Shown: positions 32,005 through 44,000, counted from the first letter of the stretch. The stretch: DNA of 64,000 bases from Eptesicus fuscus (GCF_027574615.1 NC_072490.1:59007930-59071929); one strand, 5' to 3'. Notes: a model not told the origin generated them from the letters alone. Numbers and translations are program-made.

Positions 32005-32579
32005 AGCCAGAATTAGTGCTGTAATTGACCTCCAGATGGCAATTTTTAAAAAGTTTGCTGCAACAATCAAGTCTACATTAAAAAGTTACAAAAGGAAAAA
32101 TTAGTCTTTTTATTCTTCTGCTCTGAGTTCTAAACAGAATGACGACAACAAAGCTCCAATAGAGACACTTGTTCCCAACTGGCCTGAACTTCTCATAATG
32201 ACCTGACGGCACTCCGTGTTAGCTTTCTCACACACACATGCACACACAGACAAATACATTGCATCTCAATCAACTTTCTTACTTGCTCAAGAAAATGTCC
32301 TGAACAGGTCTGATGAAAGTATTTCTTGCTATTTCTTGCTTTTTCAATATAAAGTAATATGATGAAAACCAAAACATTTCACACAAGATTTATAATACAT
32401 TAAGAAGTTTGGGGACAAAAAAAAAAATAGATACTATTACCTGTTTTTTCATTTGGGGGGTAAGAACACTAAAAAACAAGAATTAAGGCAGTAACCCAAT
32501 AACATTTTAGAAACAAACTAATAAAGGCTCAGCTCATAAGACATATGCATCATTCTCTCACAGGTATAGCAGCCTTCTT
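32005..32579. other. Unassigned sequence
   Basis: A/T-rich, with a short ACACAC stretch near 32230. No gene or clear repeat. Confidence 0.45.
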
Positions 32580-33965
32580 AAAAAAAAATTTTCTTTTATA
32601 AGAACAAAAGGATAAATTGAAGTTTATCAAAATTTAAAACTTTTGCTCTTCAAAACACATCAATAAGAAAATTAAAAGACACAAATACTTGATAAAGGGC
32701 ATAGAGCCAGAATATAGAAGGAACTCTTGCAACTCTTAAAAGACAGACAACCCAATTTTAAAAATAGATGAAATAATGAACAATTGACTAAAGATATACA
32801 GATGGCTAATAAGCACAAGAGATGCTCGACATCATTCGTCACTTGAGAAATGCAAATTACAGCCACAAAGAGGCTCCACAGTAACCCACCAACAGGGCTG
32901 AACCACAAAGACAATGCCAGGTGTTGGAGAGGAACCCTCCGGTATTGCTGGTGGTTAATATAAAGTCATAAAACCACTTTGGAAACAGTTGGACTTTTTT
33001 TACAGAATTAACCATATAAATCAGCAATCCACACCTATGTTATCTACCTAAGAACAAATGTGCCACACAAACGTTTACAGCAGCATTATTCATAACACCC
33101 ACAAATTAGAAACAATCCTAATCCACTATCAGGCAAATACAGAAAATGTGCTTTACCCATGCAAGGAAACACTACACAGAAATAATGTAACAAGGTGGAC
33201 AGACCTCGAAAACAGTCATGTTAACTGAGAGAAGCCAGACACAAAAGCCTACCCACCGAATGATCCCACTGCCATGAGATTTCTAGAGACTCCACGGAGA
33301 TCAAGGGTTGGTGCCCGAAGAGTGAGTGAGGACTGACTGCACACAGGCACAAAGGAATGTTTTGAGGTGAATTTTCCATTGAAAAACTCCTGTTTCATCA
33401 TGCACTTCTAAGAACCTTCTGAGAACCTCATATAACCAGCTTCAAATGCATAGAAATGTACAACCAACCAGATAAGCTTCAAAAAGGATAAAGACAAGTA
33501 AAGCATTCCAGTCTGCCAAAGCACCCACACCCCCTCTCTCCCACTGAGAGAATTAGGTGGGAAGAAAAACATAAATATATCAAGAGAAAGCAAGTTCACA
33601 CCCAAGGCCTCTTGTATCAATAAGAAGTTTACTTACCAAGCAAACCAAGTCATAGACTGGGAAACATTACACTATGAAAGAAGCCAATCACAAAAGACCA
33701 CATTTTATGATTCCATTTCTATGGAATATCCAGAATAGGCAGATCTTTAGAGACAAAAATTATATTAGTGGTTTCTTAGGACTGGGGATGGGTGTGTGGA
33801 GAAGGAGTTGGAGTACCTTGAGGGTCACAGCTAAAAAGTATGGATTTCTTTTGGGTTGATGGAATGTGGTGATGTCACAATTCTGAATACACCAAACACC
33901 AGTGAATTACACACTCTAAATAGATGAACTAAATAATATGTGAATTGTATCTTAATAAAGCTGTT
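32580..33965 (+). mobile_element. Old LINE-1 (L1M-type) 3' region, decayed
   Basis: Blocks of the L1 ORF2 end and 3' UTR are visible: aaacttttgctcttcaaaac, atacagatggctaataagc, acagcagcattattcataac, gagaagccagacacaaaag. A second block at 33640-33965 runs from gactgggaaacattacac through ggtgatgtcacaattctg to cttaataaagctgtt. The interval 33320-33600 between them is unassigned. The two blocks may be separate insertions. No open frame survives. Confidence 0.65.
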
Positions 33966-34147
33966 AAGTGAAGAGCAAAATAAAAACGTGTTAGTCATAA
34001 AACACAGACACAACATAATCACTGACCACAGGGAAATCTGGGTCCACAACAAAGGAATGAAGAACACAAAAAATGGCAAGTGAATATGTGGGAAAATGTA
34101 AAAGCTTCTTCCATTATACGTTGAAATCCCTTTAAAAGGTAACTGAG

Positions 34148-34372
34148 CCCTAATCAGTTTGGCTCAGTGGATAGAGCGTCAGCCTGTGGACTGAAAGGTC
34201 CCTGGTTCAATTCCGGTCAAGGGCATGTACCTTGGTTGCAGGCACATCCCCAGTAGGGGGTGTGCAGGAGGCAGCTGATCGATGTTTCTCTCTCATCGAT
34301 GTTTCTGACTCTCTATCCCTCTCCCTTCCTCTCGGTAAAAAATCAATAAAATATTTTAAAAAATAAAAAATA
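34148..34372 (+). mobile_element. VES SINE
   Basis: The head ccctaatcagtttggctcag leads into tggatagagcgtcagcctg, a B-box variant (ggttcaattccgg), the cccagtagggggtgtgcagg block, catcgatgtttc, a CT-rich part and an ATTTTAAAAAATAAA tail. Divergence is slight. Confidence 0.88.
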
Positions 34373-34462
34373 AAAGATAATAGATTACTCAAAGGAAAAG
34401 TTAATTTGTGGGGGACTACAACATGTGTGTGAGTCAGTACATGCCAATAATACCACAAAGGC

Positions 34463-34655
34463 TTTGGTGTAGCTCTGCTGGGGGTTCAGAGGCTGAGTAT
34501 CCACCCGGAACCAAGACTCGGGTCAGGGCACATGCCCTGGTTGCGGGCTCGATCCTCAGTAGGGGCGTGCTGAAGGCAGACAGTCAGTGATGTCTCTATT
34601 TCTCTCTCTCCCTTCCTCTCTAAAAATCAATAAAAATATTCTTAAAATTTTGTAA
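34463..34655 (+). mobile_element. tRNA-derived bat SINE, partial head
   Basis: The B-box half is altered, but gggtcagggcacatgccctg, gttgcgggctcgatcc, gaaggcagacagtcagtg, the CT-rich part and aaaaatcaataaaaatattc are clear. Confidence 0.7.
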
Positions 34656-35334
34656 AGGCTTGGTGTAGGAAAGGTGCAGTATACTATTATAAGGTTCTTA
34701 TGCTATGTGTAAAGAAGTAGAATATCACTTGAAGGAAAATTGTGGTAAGTTAAAGATGTATACAAAAGCAACAACTAAAACAACCAAGAGTTATAGCTAA
34801 GAAGTTAAGAAAAAACATATATGGGATTAAAAAAAATACTCAATCCAAAAGAAAGTAGAAAAGAGGGAACAAAGAATGGGAGGGAAAAATAGAAAATAGC
34901 AAAAGAGTAGCTTTAAAACCAATCATATCAGTAATCACATTAAATGTAAATAGTCCTACCACAATTTAAATGCAAAGATTATGATGTGATTAGAAAAACA
35001 AAATCCAACTTATCTGTAGTCTATGTAAACTATACTATATAAGACACCCATTTCAAACATAGACACAAAAAATGGGAAAAGGTAAGCCATGCTAACCCAA
35101 GTCAAACAAACAAGCAAAAAAAGCTGGAGTGGCTATATTATTTTATGACAAAGTAGGTATCAGAGCAATAAAATTACCAGGGACATTTCACAATGACGAA
35201 AGACTCCACTGAGGAATTCTAAATGTTTATGCACCTAATAACAAAACTGACATAATTAAATTAGATGTCAAAACAGAAAGTTATCTGGAAAATCCACACA
35301 TACTCTGAAACATGATTCTAAATACAGTCATGCA

Positions 35335-35655
35335 CCACATAATGACATCTTGGTCAAGGTCAGGCCACATATATGATGGTGATCCCTTAAGACTGTAAGA
35401 GAGCTGCAAATTCCTATCGCTTAGTGATGTCACAGGAGTCTTAATGTTGCAGCCCAACACATTACACGTGTGTTTTTTGGTGATGCTGGTATCAACACAC
35501 CTACTCCATTGCCAGTTGCCTAACAGTGTATACAGTTACAGAAGTAGCTACACCACTTAGGTTTGAGTAAGCGCACTCTATGATGTTTGCATAATGAGGA
35601 AATCACCAGACACATTTCTCAGACTGAATCCTGGTCATTAGGCAGCACGTGACCG
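35335..35655 (+). mobile_element. Tigger/MER2-type DNA transposon MITE
   Basis: It starts CAGTCATGCACCACATAATG and ends GGCAGCACGTGACCG, with TA on both sides (35333-35334, 35656-35657), the TcMar target. The inner string cactctatgatgtttgcata matches old mammalian MER2-like Tigger copies as I remember them. It is an ancient insertion inside the L1. Confidence 0.8.
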
Positions 35656-36490
35656 TAATGTATGAGTCAAAAAAAATTAAAGGGAAAATTAGGAAGTATT
35701 TTGAATCGAATGAAAATGAAAACACAAAATTACTTAACTTTATGGGTTGTAACAAAAGTAGTACTTGAGAGGGAAATTACCAAATACATAACCTGAAAAA
35801 CAAAGTTCCCAAATCAGTGCCCTCAATTTATACCTTAACTATGGAGAGAAGAACAAATAACATTTAAGCAAAAGAAAGTAAATAGTAAAGATCAGACAAG
35901 AAATCAATAAAATCAAAGGTGAAACGAAGAAAACTCGGTGAAATCAAAAGCTTGTTGAGATCAATAAAATCCTAGTAAAAGCCAAACTCATCAGGAAAAA
36001 GAGAAGAAATAAATTATCATAGAGAAATAAGAGAGGTGACATTTCTATAGATACTAAAAAGGATGATATGAGCATATTAAGAATAACTTTATTTCAATGA
36101 ATGGAAAAAGTACTACATTCCTTGAGAAGCACAAACTGCCAAAGTTCACTCAAAAAGAAAAGGGTAATCTGAGTATTCATATACATTTTAAAGAGATTTA
36201 ATTTACAGTTAAAATCTATCTAGGGCCAGATGGCCCCACTGGTGAATTCTGCCCAACATATCCAACATGGATTACTGCTATGAGAATACATCATGACAAG
36301 TGAGATTTACCCCAGAAATACGAGGTTGGTTTATAATTCTAAAAATCAACCAATGTAATTCAGCACTTAATATGAAAAACCATAAAATTATCTTAATGTA
36401 GGAGGAAAAATGTATTTTACAAAGTCCAACATCTATTCCTTAATAAAAAGTCTCAGCAAACCAGGATAGAAAGGAACTTCCTCAATCTAC

Positions 36491-36542
36491 CAAAAACAAA
36501 ACAAAACAAAACAAAACAAAACAAACAAAACAAAACAAAAAC
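36491..36542 (+). repeat. Simple repeat (CAAAA)n
   Basis: About ten ACAAAA-type pentamers in a row, with one ACAAACA interruption, directly before the hAT MITE. Confidence 0.9.
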
Positions 36543-36558
36543 ACCCTATAGCTTATAC

Positions 36559-36773
36559 CAGTGGTCGGCAAACTCATTAGTCAACAGAGTCCAATATCAA
36601 CAGTACAATGATTGAAATTTCTTTTGAGAGTCGAAAACTGACTTCTGCGCATGGGCCACGAAGTTTCAATTGCACTGTACGTGCACGCCCGCACATGGCA
36701 TTTTGTGGAAGAGCCACACTCAAGGGGCCAAAGAGCCGCATGTGGCTCGCGAGCCGCGGTTTGCCGACCACTG
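36559..36773. mobile_element. hAT MITE, CAGTGGTCGGCAAAC family, perfect 8-bp duplication
   Basis: The 215-bp element runs from CAGTGGTCGGCAAACTC to TTTGCCGACCACTG. The octamer gcttatac is repeated exactly at 36551-36558 and 36774-36781. It is inverted relative to the copy at 7027-7239. The short open frames in it are non-functional. Confidence 0.95.
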
Positions 36774-38191
36774 GCTTATACCATACTTAATAATAGTAAG
36801 CCCTCCCTGAAAATCAGAAACATAAGGATGTTCACTCTTACAACTTCCATTCAACACTGTAATGAAAGTGTTAGCCAGTGCAATAGGCAAGTAAAAAAAA
36901 AGAAAAGCGTCCAAATTAGAAAAGTAAAACTACCTTCATTCACATACAAGATCATCTATGAGAAAAACTACAAAGAAAAAAACACCTACTTAGAATAGCT
37001 AAGTTTAGCAAAGTTGCAGTATATACAAAATTAACGATTTCTATACATCAGCTACAACCAGAAATTGTGAAACTTAAAGCAGTAACATTTACTTAGCATA
37101 AAAAGTGTTAAGCACTTTGTGATAAATTTTATAGAAGATATGCAAGGCTTGAAAACCACAAAACAATGCTGAGAGAAGACTTACATAAATGGAGAGCTAT
37201 ACCATGTTCAGGGATTAGAATACTGAATTCAATATTGTTGAAATGTCAGTTTACCCCAAGTTTACCTATAGATCCAATACATCCCAATAAAAATTATAGC
37301 AGGCTTTTTGTAGAAATTGACAAGATGATTCTAAAATTTACATAGAAACACAAAGGATCTAGAATTGCCAAAATAACTTTGTGAATGCACAAAGTCAGAA
37401 GTGTTATACTCTCTGATTTTTCAAGACCTTATAAATCTACATTAAGATAGTAGTACCCATGTAAAAAAAAGACAAATAGGTCAATAGAAAAAAACGGTCC
37501 AGAAACAGAATGACATACATACAGTTCACATCAATTTTCAAAAGAAATGCCAAGGCAGCTCGGTGAGGAGAGAATCATCTTTTCCATAAATGGTGCTGGA
37601 ACACCTAAATAGCCGAAAGTAATAAAAAATTGCCTCACCCTTACAAATTGGTATACAGGTATTAACTCAAAATAGACTAAAGAACTGTAGAAGGTAAAAC
37701 TATAAAACTGAAGTAAAGATCGAGAAAACCTTAGTAATGTTGGACTTGGCAAAGATTTCTTAAATATGACACAAAAAGTGAAACTTATTTAAAAAAATAA
37801 TTGGGCTTCATCAAAATTAGTAAGTCTGCTCTTCAAAAGACTTTGAAAACATACCTGAATCCAGAATAATGAGCCCTCACAATTCAATAAATTAAACAAT
37901 GAAATTTAAAAATGGTTTGCAAAAATTATGAAAAGAAAACAACTTAAAAGAAAAATATACAAAAAAAGGTGAAGGGAGTAAGCAAAAAAAAAAAACCAAA
38001 ACAAAACAAAAAAGATCAGATGGTAAATAAGCGCATGAAAACATGTCAACATAATTTAGTTATTAGGAAACACAAATTAAAACCATAAAGAGCTACCATT
38101 AGATACCCACTATCAGTCTAAAATGAAAAAGACTAACCATATCAAGGCTAGCTAGGATGCGGAGCAATCAGAATGCTTAGCAAAGATACAA

Positions 38192-38495
38192 TCTATCTAC
38201 CTAATAAAAGAGTAACATGCTAATTGACTGTACCTTTGCGATGCCCACCAGCCAATAAGGAGCGAGTATGCAAATTAACCCAACAAAAATGGCAGGTTAA
38301 TTTGCATACACAGGTGCCAAGCAGCTGGGGGCGGGGTGGTATGCTTGCCAGGCAATCTGCACCACCCCAGCCACTCAGGGCCTCTGGGCAGCATGGGAAG
38401 GCGGAAAGGTGGCTCCAGCCAGAGCGAAGGCGCTGCCAGCAGCCAGGAGAAGGAAGGCCCATTCTTGCACGAATCTTCATGCATTGGGCCTCTAT
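38192..38495 (+). mobile_element. Helitron (HeliBat-like)
   Basis: It starts TCTATCTACCTAATAAAAGA after A. It has an octamer (38268-38275) plus its complement in ttaatttgcatac, and ends CATGCATTGGGCC, then TCTAT, a decayed CTAG. A second Helitron follows at once. Confidence 0.75.
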
Positions 38496-39165
38496 TATAT
38501 ATATAAAAAGCCAGCGACCAGAAAGCCATAATGACCTAAATGCCATAATGACCATGACCAGTTGCTATGACGCCCACTGCGGCCAGAGAACCACCCGGGG
38601 GGGTGGGGGGGGGGGCGGCTCCCAGTCAACCTCCTGTAGCTCCCCCCCCCCCAATGTGCCCCCACCACCCGGATTGGCCTGCAGCCCCTCCATCCAGCCG
38701 GGCCCACCCCTGATCGCCTCCCTACCCCAACCTCCTGCAGTCACTACCCCCACCTGGGCCCACCCCAGATTGTCCCCCCACCTCAATCAGGGGCAGGGCC
38801 AGCCCGCCCACCGCCTGCAGCCCTTCCCCATGGCCTGTCCCACCCCCAATCGACCCCCACCACCCCAATCAGCCTGCAGCCCCTCCCCACAGCCAGCTCC
38901 ACCCCCGCATATACCAATCGGGGGTGGGGTTGGCCAGCCAACCCCCACGCCCCCTACCGTGACCACTGAGTCCCAAATGGCTCCCCTACCCCATTTGGGG
39001 TGGGGCCAGCCGGCTCACCACAGCCCCTCCCCACAGCTGGCCCAGCCCTGATTGGGCCCTGATCAGGGCGGACTGGCCAGCCAACCTCCTGCCGTCTCCG
39101 CCCTGATTGGGGCTGGGCTGGCCGGACCCCACCCGTGCACGAATTCGTGCACTGGGCCTCTATAG
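38496..39165 (+). mobile_element. Helitron with GC-rich diverged repeats
   Basis: The left end tatatatataaaaagcc is a degraded 5' terminus; the right end CGAATTCGTGCACTGGGCC, then TCTATAG, is clear. The body holds about eight diverged blocks of a ccccaatcagcctgcagccc type, each roughly 60-70 bases. The 275-codon open frame through it is proline-rich and not a recognised protein. Confidence 0.65.
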
Positions 39166-39483
39166 TCACTTTAAAAACAGTTTGGCAGTTAAGCTAAAAC
39201 TTACCCACTAATTCCCTCCTAGATCTTTAAGCTGAGAAATGAGAGCATATGTCCACAGAGAGGTGTTCAGGAATGGACAAAGGAGCTTTAGAATAGCCAG
39301 AACATGGAAACTCAAATGTCTGCCCACAGGTGAATGGATAAACAAATAGCAGAATATGCACACAATGAAATATTATTCAGCAATAAAAAGGGATGTACAT
39401 GGATGAATCTCATGAGCAGGCCAACCACAAGACAATAGACCCGCCCCCCAGAAGACTACATACATGATTACATTTCTATAAAA

Positions 39484-40009
39484 CTAGAGGCCCGGTGCAT
39501 GAAAATTTATGCACTGGAGGGGGGTCCCTCAGCCCGGCCTGCCCCCTCTCAACAGTCCGGGAGCCCTCAGGGATGGGAAGTGACCCAGTGATCAGAGGAA
39601 GGAGACACCCCATCGCACCTCTGCTGCTGCCGCTGCTGGCAGCCCAAGCCTCGGCCGGCCCTGGGCGGCTGGGCAGCCGCCATCCAAGGCTTGCTTGTGC
39701 CTCGGCCGGCCCTGGGCAGCTGAGGGAACTGGGGACTCCAGAGGCAGGCGCATGGAGCGGCCGGGTCCGCCTGGGGGCAGGCCCAGCCTTGCTGCGCACC
39801 TGCAGCCCAGCAGGGCTGAGGGGACCGGGCACCACCATCTTGTGGCTGTGGGCACCACCATCTTTGAGGGTGTGGCAGTCAATTAGCATATTTTCTCCTT
39901 ATTGGCTGTGGGCGCAGCCATCTTTGAGGGCGGGGAAGCCAATTAGAATATTCCCTCCTTATTGGCTGTGGGTGCCGCCATCTTTGCAAAGGGATGAGGG
40001 TCAAAACTA
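39484..40009 (-). mobile_element. Helitron, 5' end missing, repeated subterminal units
   Basis: The 3' side on the minus strand ends CATAAATTTTCATGCACCGG, then GCCTCTAG at 39484. Toward the 5' side, the unit with ccatctttgagg, an attagcat/attagaat block and ttattggctgtggg occurs three times (about 39850-39905, 39906-39965, 39966-39995). The terminal TCCTATCTAAT is not present, so it is truncated or used an internal end. It is the same family as 29601-30044. Confidence 0.75.
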
Positions 40010-40265
40010 ACCTACAGTGACAAAGCAGATCAGTGTTGCCTGAGGACATAAAAGAAGGAATGACTAAGAGGAAGAGAAATGTTTTAGAGGTGACAGATGT
40101 GATCACTACAGAAATACAGAAACTATACACTAGTGCACAAGATTTATTTTATATAAGGGTTGCTGTTTATCACCTTTTAAAATCAAGATAAAATCTAGTT
40201 GTTTATAATTATTTGAGGATGTATTCTAGAAATGCTACAAAATAGAGCATATTTTTATAGAGAAA

Positions 40266-40710
40266 CGAGTAGCCCTGCGCACGAATCCCTGCGCCAGTCG
40301 GCCGCTACCACCCTCCTGTAGCTCCCCCTGCCTCCCCATTCATAGCTTGCTGCCCTGCCCCCTCCTGTAGCTCCCTGCCGCCCGCTTGTAGTTCGCTGCC
40401 CCACCCTCCTGCTGATCCGTGATCCAGTCGTTACTCAATCGGTCGTTACTAAATAGCATATTCCTCTCTTATTATATATGTCAGTGATGGTGAACCTATG
40501 ACACACGTGTCAGCACTGACACGCGTAGCCATTTCTGATGACACGCGGCCGCGGCCGCATGCCGAGGATAAAACACTTGCAGCTCCTGAGGATGAAACAT
40601 TTGCAAAATAATGTTTTTTCCTCAAAGTGACACACTACCCGAGTTATGCTCAGTTTTTTGGCGAAGTTTGACACACCAAGCTCAAAAGGTTGCCCATCAC
40701 TGATATAGGA
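40266..40710 (-). mobile_element. Helitron with CAGGGCTGCTAG-type 3' end, interrupted by a hAT MITE
   Basis: The plus strand starts cgagtagccctgcgcacg, comparable to ctagcagccctgcacacg in 50890-51091. The body has ccctcctgtagctcccc-type repeats. The 5' terminus (plus: ctcttattatat...atatagga at 40703-40710) is separated from the body by the hAT MITE at 40482-40702. Confidence 0.7.
40482..40702 (+). mobile_element. hAT MITE, deletion derivative of the 11243-14218 family
   Basis: The 221-bp element has ends CAGTGATGGTGAACCT and AGGTTGCCCATCACTG. Internal gaggatgaaacatttgcaaa joins left and right parts shared with the full-length element. Flanks atatatgt and atatagga agree at five of eight positions; the left one seems to have changed. 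It sits in the terminal bases of a Helitron. Confidence 0.88.
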
Positions 40711-40788
40711 GGTATTTTCAAAATGTTGTATCTTCATTCCTAGTTATTATCATAGAGCCTAACATTTTAGCTGTAAATTTATTATCAA

Positions 40789-40930
40789 CTAGAGGCCCAA
40801 TGCACGAAATTCTTGCAAGGGGCTTGGCACTCGCAGCTCCAGCTTCGACCAGATGGTCATCTGGAAGGACATCCGAAAGGTCGTTCGGCTGTCCAGTCTA
40901 ATTAGCATATTACACCTTTATTATTATAGA
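40789..40930 (-). mobile_element. Short Helitron (142 bp)
   Basis: The minus strand starts TCTATAATAATAAAGGTG at 40930 and ends TTTCGTGCATTGGGCC, then TCTAG at 40789. Flanking A and T are right on both sides. The middle repeats ggaaggacatccgaaagg-like text seen also in 24485-24987 and 44394-44586. Confidence 0.85.
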
Positions 40931-41279
40931 TACCATGAATACCATCACACACACACCCCACAAATGTGTCTCTTCAGAAACAATCTGTTCAGCCAGGATT
41001 CCACCAAGGCATCGAGTGGCTTTCCTGATGCCGGGAAGAGATCATAAATCCAGCCTGTTTACAACTTCACCTACTTGAGGTCACTGCGCTATTTCTCCTA
41101 TTGCCTAGAGCAGAGTAATCCCACTCTTTTCCTCATCTCCACACGGTACTGGGCCAAACATTTTTAGGGACAGCACAAGAAAACATGTGCAAGGAAAGAC
41201 ACAACCAGGCTGAGTTTACTCAAAAGTCAGTCACCTAGTTAGCTCTTTCCTGCTTCCTGCTGTCTGTTTTCCTGCAGCT
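40931..41279. other. Unassigned sequence
   Basis: A small ACACACACAC run near 40945 and plain sequence after it. No gene. Confidence 0.45.
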
Positions 41280-41507
41280 CTAGATGGTTTGGCTCAGTGG
41301 CTCGAGTGCAGGCCCGTGGACTGAAGATGCCAGTCAAGGGCATGTACCTCGGCTGCAGGCTCGATCCTGGCACTGGTCGAGGCACGTGCAGGAGGCAACC
41401 AATCAATGTGTCTCTCTCATATTGATGTTTCGCACTCTTGGTCTCTCCTCCTCACTTCTACTCTCTAAAAATTCACTGGAAAAATATCCTTGGGTGACGA
41501 TTAACCG
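41280..41507 (+). mobile_element. tRNA-derived bat SINE, ggtgaggattaac-tail type
   Basis: The head tggtttggctcagtggctcg is followed by cagtcaagggcatgtacc, caggctcgatcc, gcaggaggcaacc and aaaaatatccttgggtgacg. Flanking cctgcagct and cttgcagct suggest a target duplication. Part of the B-box region is deleted. Confidence 0.75.
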
Positions 41508-42040
41508 TTTCTTGCAGCTGGACAATGGGAGAGGTGGCACTTCTTTCACTACTTTTGAATCCCTGAACCTTAAAAAGCAAAAGGTAAAGAAAAGAAGAAA
41601 AAAACACAGTAAATCAATTTTCATTTGCCAGAAGCCTTCTTTTCTTTAATTCCAGGATTTGGGTTTTTTGGGAGGTAGTGGTAGTGATGAAAAGGTCCAA
41701 AGGTAATGATTAAAATAAATTTTAGGGTTACATGAGAAAACTCTAAATCATAAAACAACTGGAAACAACTGGGCTAACTGCTCTGCATTCATCATTGTTA
41801 TGTTGCTTTCTGCTGTACAGCAGAAGAGGCCAGCAGGATTGCTGTTTCTGATTCTAAATATAAATAGCCCGTGGCAAGAATTTAAAATGTGTTCAATCAT
41901 ATACAATAAAAAGTACTCCACAACTTAATGCAAATACTTGCTAAACTTAAGATCAAATTATATACTCAAGAACAGAACTATAAAAAGTCTGATTTATCTG
42001 CACGCTACACATATCCTGATTCTTATTAAAGAAAAATCCA
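41508..42040. other. Unassigned sequence
   Basis: No gene or recognisable repeat. A purine-rich AAAG/GAAG stretch lies at 41570-41610. Confidence 0.45.
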
Positions 42041-42672
42041 CAGTATGGAGTTTCCTCAAAATATTAAAAATGGAACTCCCATTTGACCCAGGGATCCCAC
42101 TTCTAGGACTATAACCTAAGAAACCTGAAACTCCAATCAGAAAGGATATATGCACCCCTATGTTCACAGCAGCACAATTTACAACAGCTAAGATGTGGAA
42201 ACAGCCCAAGTGCCCATCAGCAGATGAGTGGATAATAAAGCTGTGGTACATCTGCACAATGGAATACTAGGCAGCAGTCAAAAAGAAAGAACGTTTACCC
42301 TTTGGTGCAGCATGGATGGACGTGGAGCATATTATGCTAAGCGAAATAAGCCAGTCAGAGAAAGACCAGTATCACACTGTCTCACTCATATGCGGAATCT
42401 AATGAACAAAATAAACTGTAGAACAAAATAGACCCAGAGACATAGAAGCATGGAACAGACTGTGAAATCTCAGAGGGAAGAGAAGATAGGGGTGGGGTGG
42501 GCCGGGTGGGTGGGAAGAGATCAACCAAAGAACTTGTATGGAGATGCATGAACCATGGACACAGACAACAGGGTGGGTGGGGAAGGCCTGGGGCAGGGGC
42601 AGGCTAGAAGGGGTCCTTGGGAGGAAAAGTGGACACATGTAATACTTTCAATAATAAAGATTTTAAAAAAAC
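42041..42672 (+). mobile_element. LINE-1 3' end (young bat L1, 5' truncated)
   Basis: It begins acagtatggagtttcctc inside the ORF2 end, continues through cccatcagcagatgagtgg, ttatgctaagcgaaataagc and gaatctaatgaacaaaataa, and ends in the 3' UTR with aatactttcaataataaag and a short A tail. It serves as the reference for the half-LINE 3' part at 590-689 and 1855-1985. No clear target duplication. Confidence 0.85.
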
Positions 42673-43028
42673 AATCCATCAGTCCGCATCTATTCTTTAA
42701 AGAACATACCATAAAGAACACAAGAAAACAACATACTGTATATTACTTCCTAAAATTCAAATACATGTATTATTATATAGACAAAAGTTTTAAAGTGAAA
42801 ATCTAAGTAGTGGACACCACCATAAAATCAAAGTTAGAAGTTTTAGCTCTTTCTTATCACTTTCCTGGAAAATCAGTTCATTATCGCTAGAAGCAGAAGT
42901 TAAAATGGCACAAAAATGCCCAAGATATGGGACACTGCATATTACTAAGAAGTTGGAGAATAAAAACTACGGTGAATTTGAATTTCACTTTATAGACATG
43001 ACAGTTGTGACTAAAGATTTACTAATAA
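42673..43028. other. Unassigned sequence
   Basis: A/T-rich, with nothing recognised. Confidence 0.45.
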
Positions 43029-43040
43029 AAAGTCTCATTT

Positions 43041-43262
43041 TGCCCTACCCGGTTTGACTCAGTGGATAGAGCATCGGCCTTCAGACTGAAGGGTCCCAGG
43101 TTCGATTCCAGTCAAGGGCACATGCCCGGGTTGTGGGCTCAATCTCCAGTGGGGTCGTGCAGGAGGCAGCCAATCAATGACTCTCTCTCTCATCATTGAT
43201 GCTTCTCTCTCTCTCTCCCTCTTCCTTCCTCTCTGAAATCAATAAAAATATATATTTTTTTT
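43041..43262 (+). mobile_element. VES-type SINE with 12-bp target duplication
   Basis: Exact repeats aaagtctcattt lie at 43029-43040 and 43263-43274. The A-box region tgactcagtggatagagc and the B box ggttcgattcc are intact. It shares the gggcacatgcccgggttgtg variant with the copy at 55546-55768. Confidence 0.93.
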
Positions 43263-43274
43263 AAAGTCTCATTT

Positions 43275-43984
43275 CTAAAGCATTATTTCATACAAAACTA
43301 TAGAGCCTGGATAAAGGACAGGGAAGTAGGAAGAGATAATCAGAACATATTTACATGACAAAATCACAACTGGAAGCAAAACAAACTGCTGGTGACAACA
43401 AAACAATGCTTAAAAGTGCATTTTAAAGATGATACTGTCACTGAGACAAAATAATATCCTTATGCTAATTTTCCATGATCATGTTATCAACAAAATTAAT
43501 TCTGAAAATACTGCACACCTTTCAAAATGACCCAAGTTACCATTACTTGGTTTAACTATTGGGATTAAGTAAATTTTGTGAAAATTCCCCCATCTAGGGA
43601 ACAACCTGGTTGCTCTGTACTAAATGTATTTATTTTTGTATAGGACATTTTCAGTTGTAGCTATTTTTTAAAACTAGGTCTTGACTTAACAAAAGCTTTC
43701 ATATAACATCTATTTAGAGACCAACTATGAGGTCTTAGGTCACTATTAATCTCTATTTTCACTGAGAATTTATCTATTCTCAAAGTTCATGTTCCAGTAA
43801 GTGATTAATGTAACAAATCCTCTTTTTAACAAAACATCCCAATTCATCCTGAGAAATACCTTCTCTCATAAAATTCATTATTAGGCCAGAGTTCTGAAAA
43901 TGCTAACATGCAATCCTAACACTTCATTTATAAAATGGAACCAGCTGAGAGGTAAAGACCATCCAGAACTTCACTCCTGAAGAA
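43275..43984. other. Unassigned sequence
   Basis: A/T-rich, no open frame of note and no recognised repeat. Confidence 0.45.
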
Positions 43985-44000
43985 TCCTATATAATAATCA
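43985..44000 (+). mobile_element. 16-bp Helitron 5'-end stub
   Basis: The string tcctatataataatca matches the first 12 bases of the adjacent Helitron 5' end (TCCTATATAATAAAAG) and is directly followed by a complete one. It has no body or 3' end. Confidence 0.5.

Larger units (their letters stand above)
34700..40140 (+). mobile_element. Old LINE-1 sequence (ORF1/ORF2 region to 3' end), heavily interrupted
   Basis: Scattered strings of an old L1 in sense occur in L1 order: accaatcatatcagtaatcac (34920), caaacatagacacaaaaaat (35055), gggccagatggccccactgg (36223), agcaataaaaatta-type ORF2 text (37280), then the 3' part at 39166-39483 (ggtgaatggataaacaaatag) and 40010-40130. It is interrupted by a Tigger (35335-35655), a hAT MITE (36559-36773) and Helitrons (38192-39165, 39484-40009). 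More than one L1 insertion may be merged. No usable open frame remains. Confidence 0.65.

Noticed and set aside
38224..39051. 275-codon proline-rich open frame
   Set aside because: It spans two adjacent Helitrons and diverged C-rich repeats; composition explains it.
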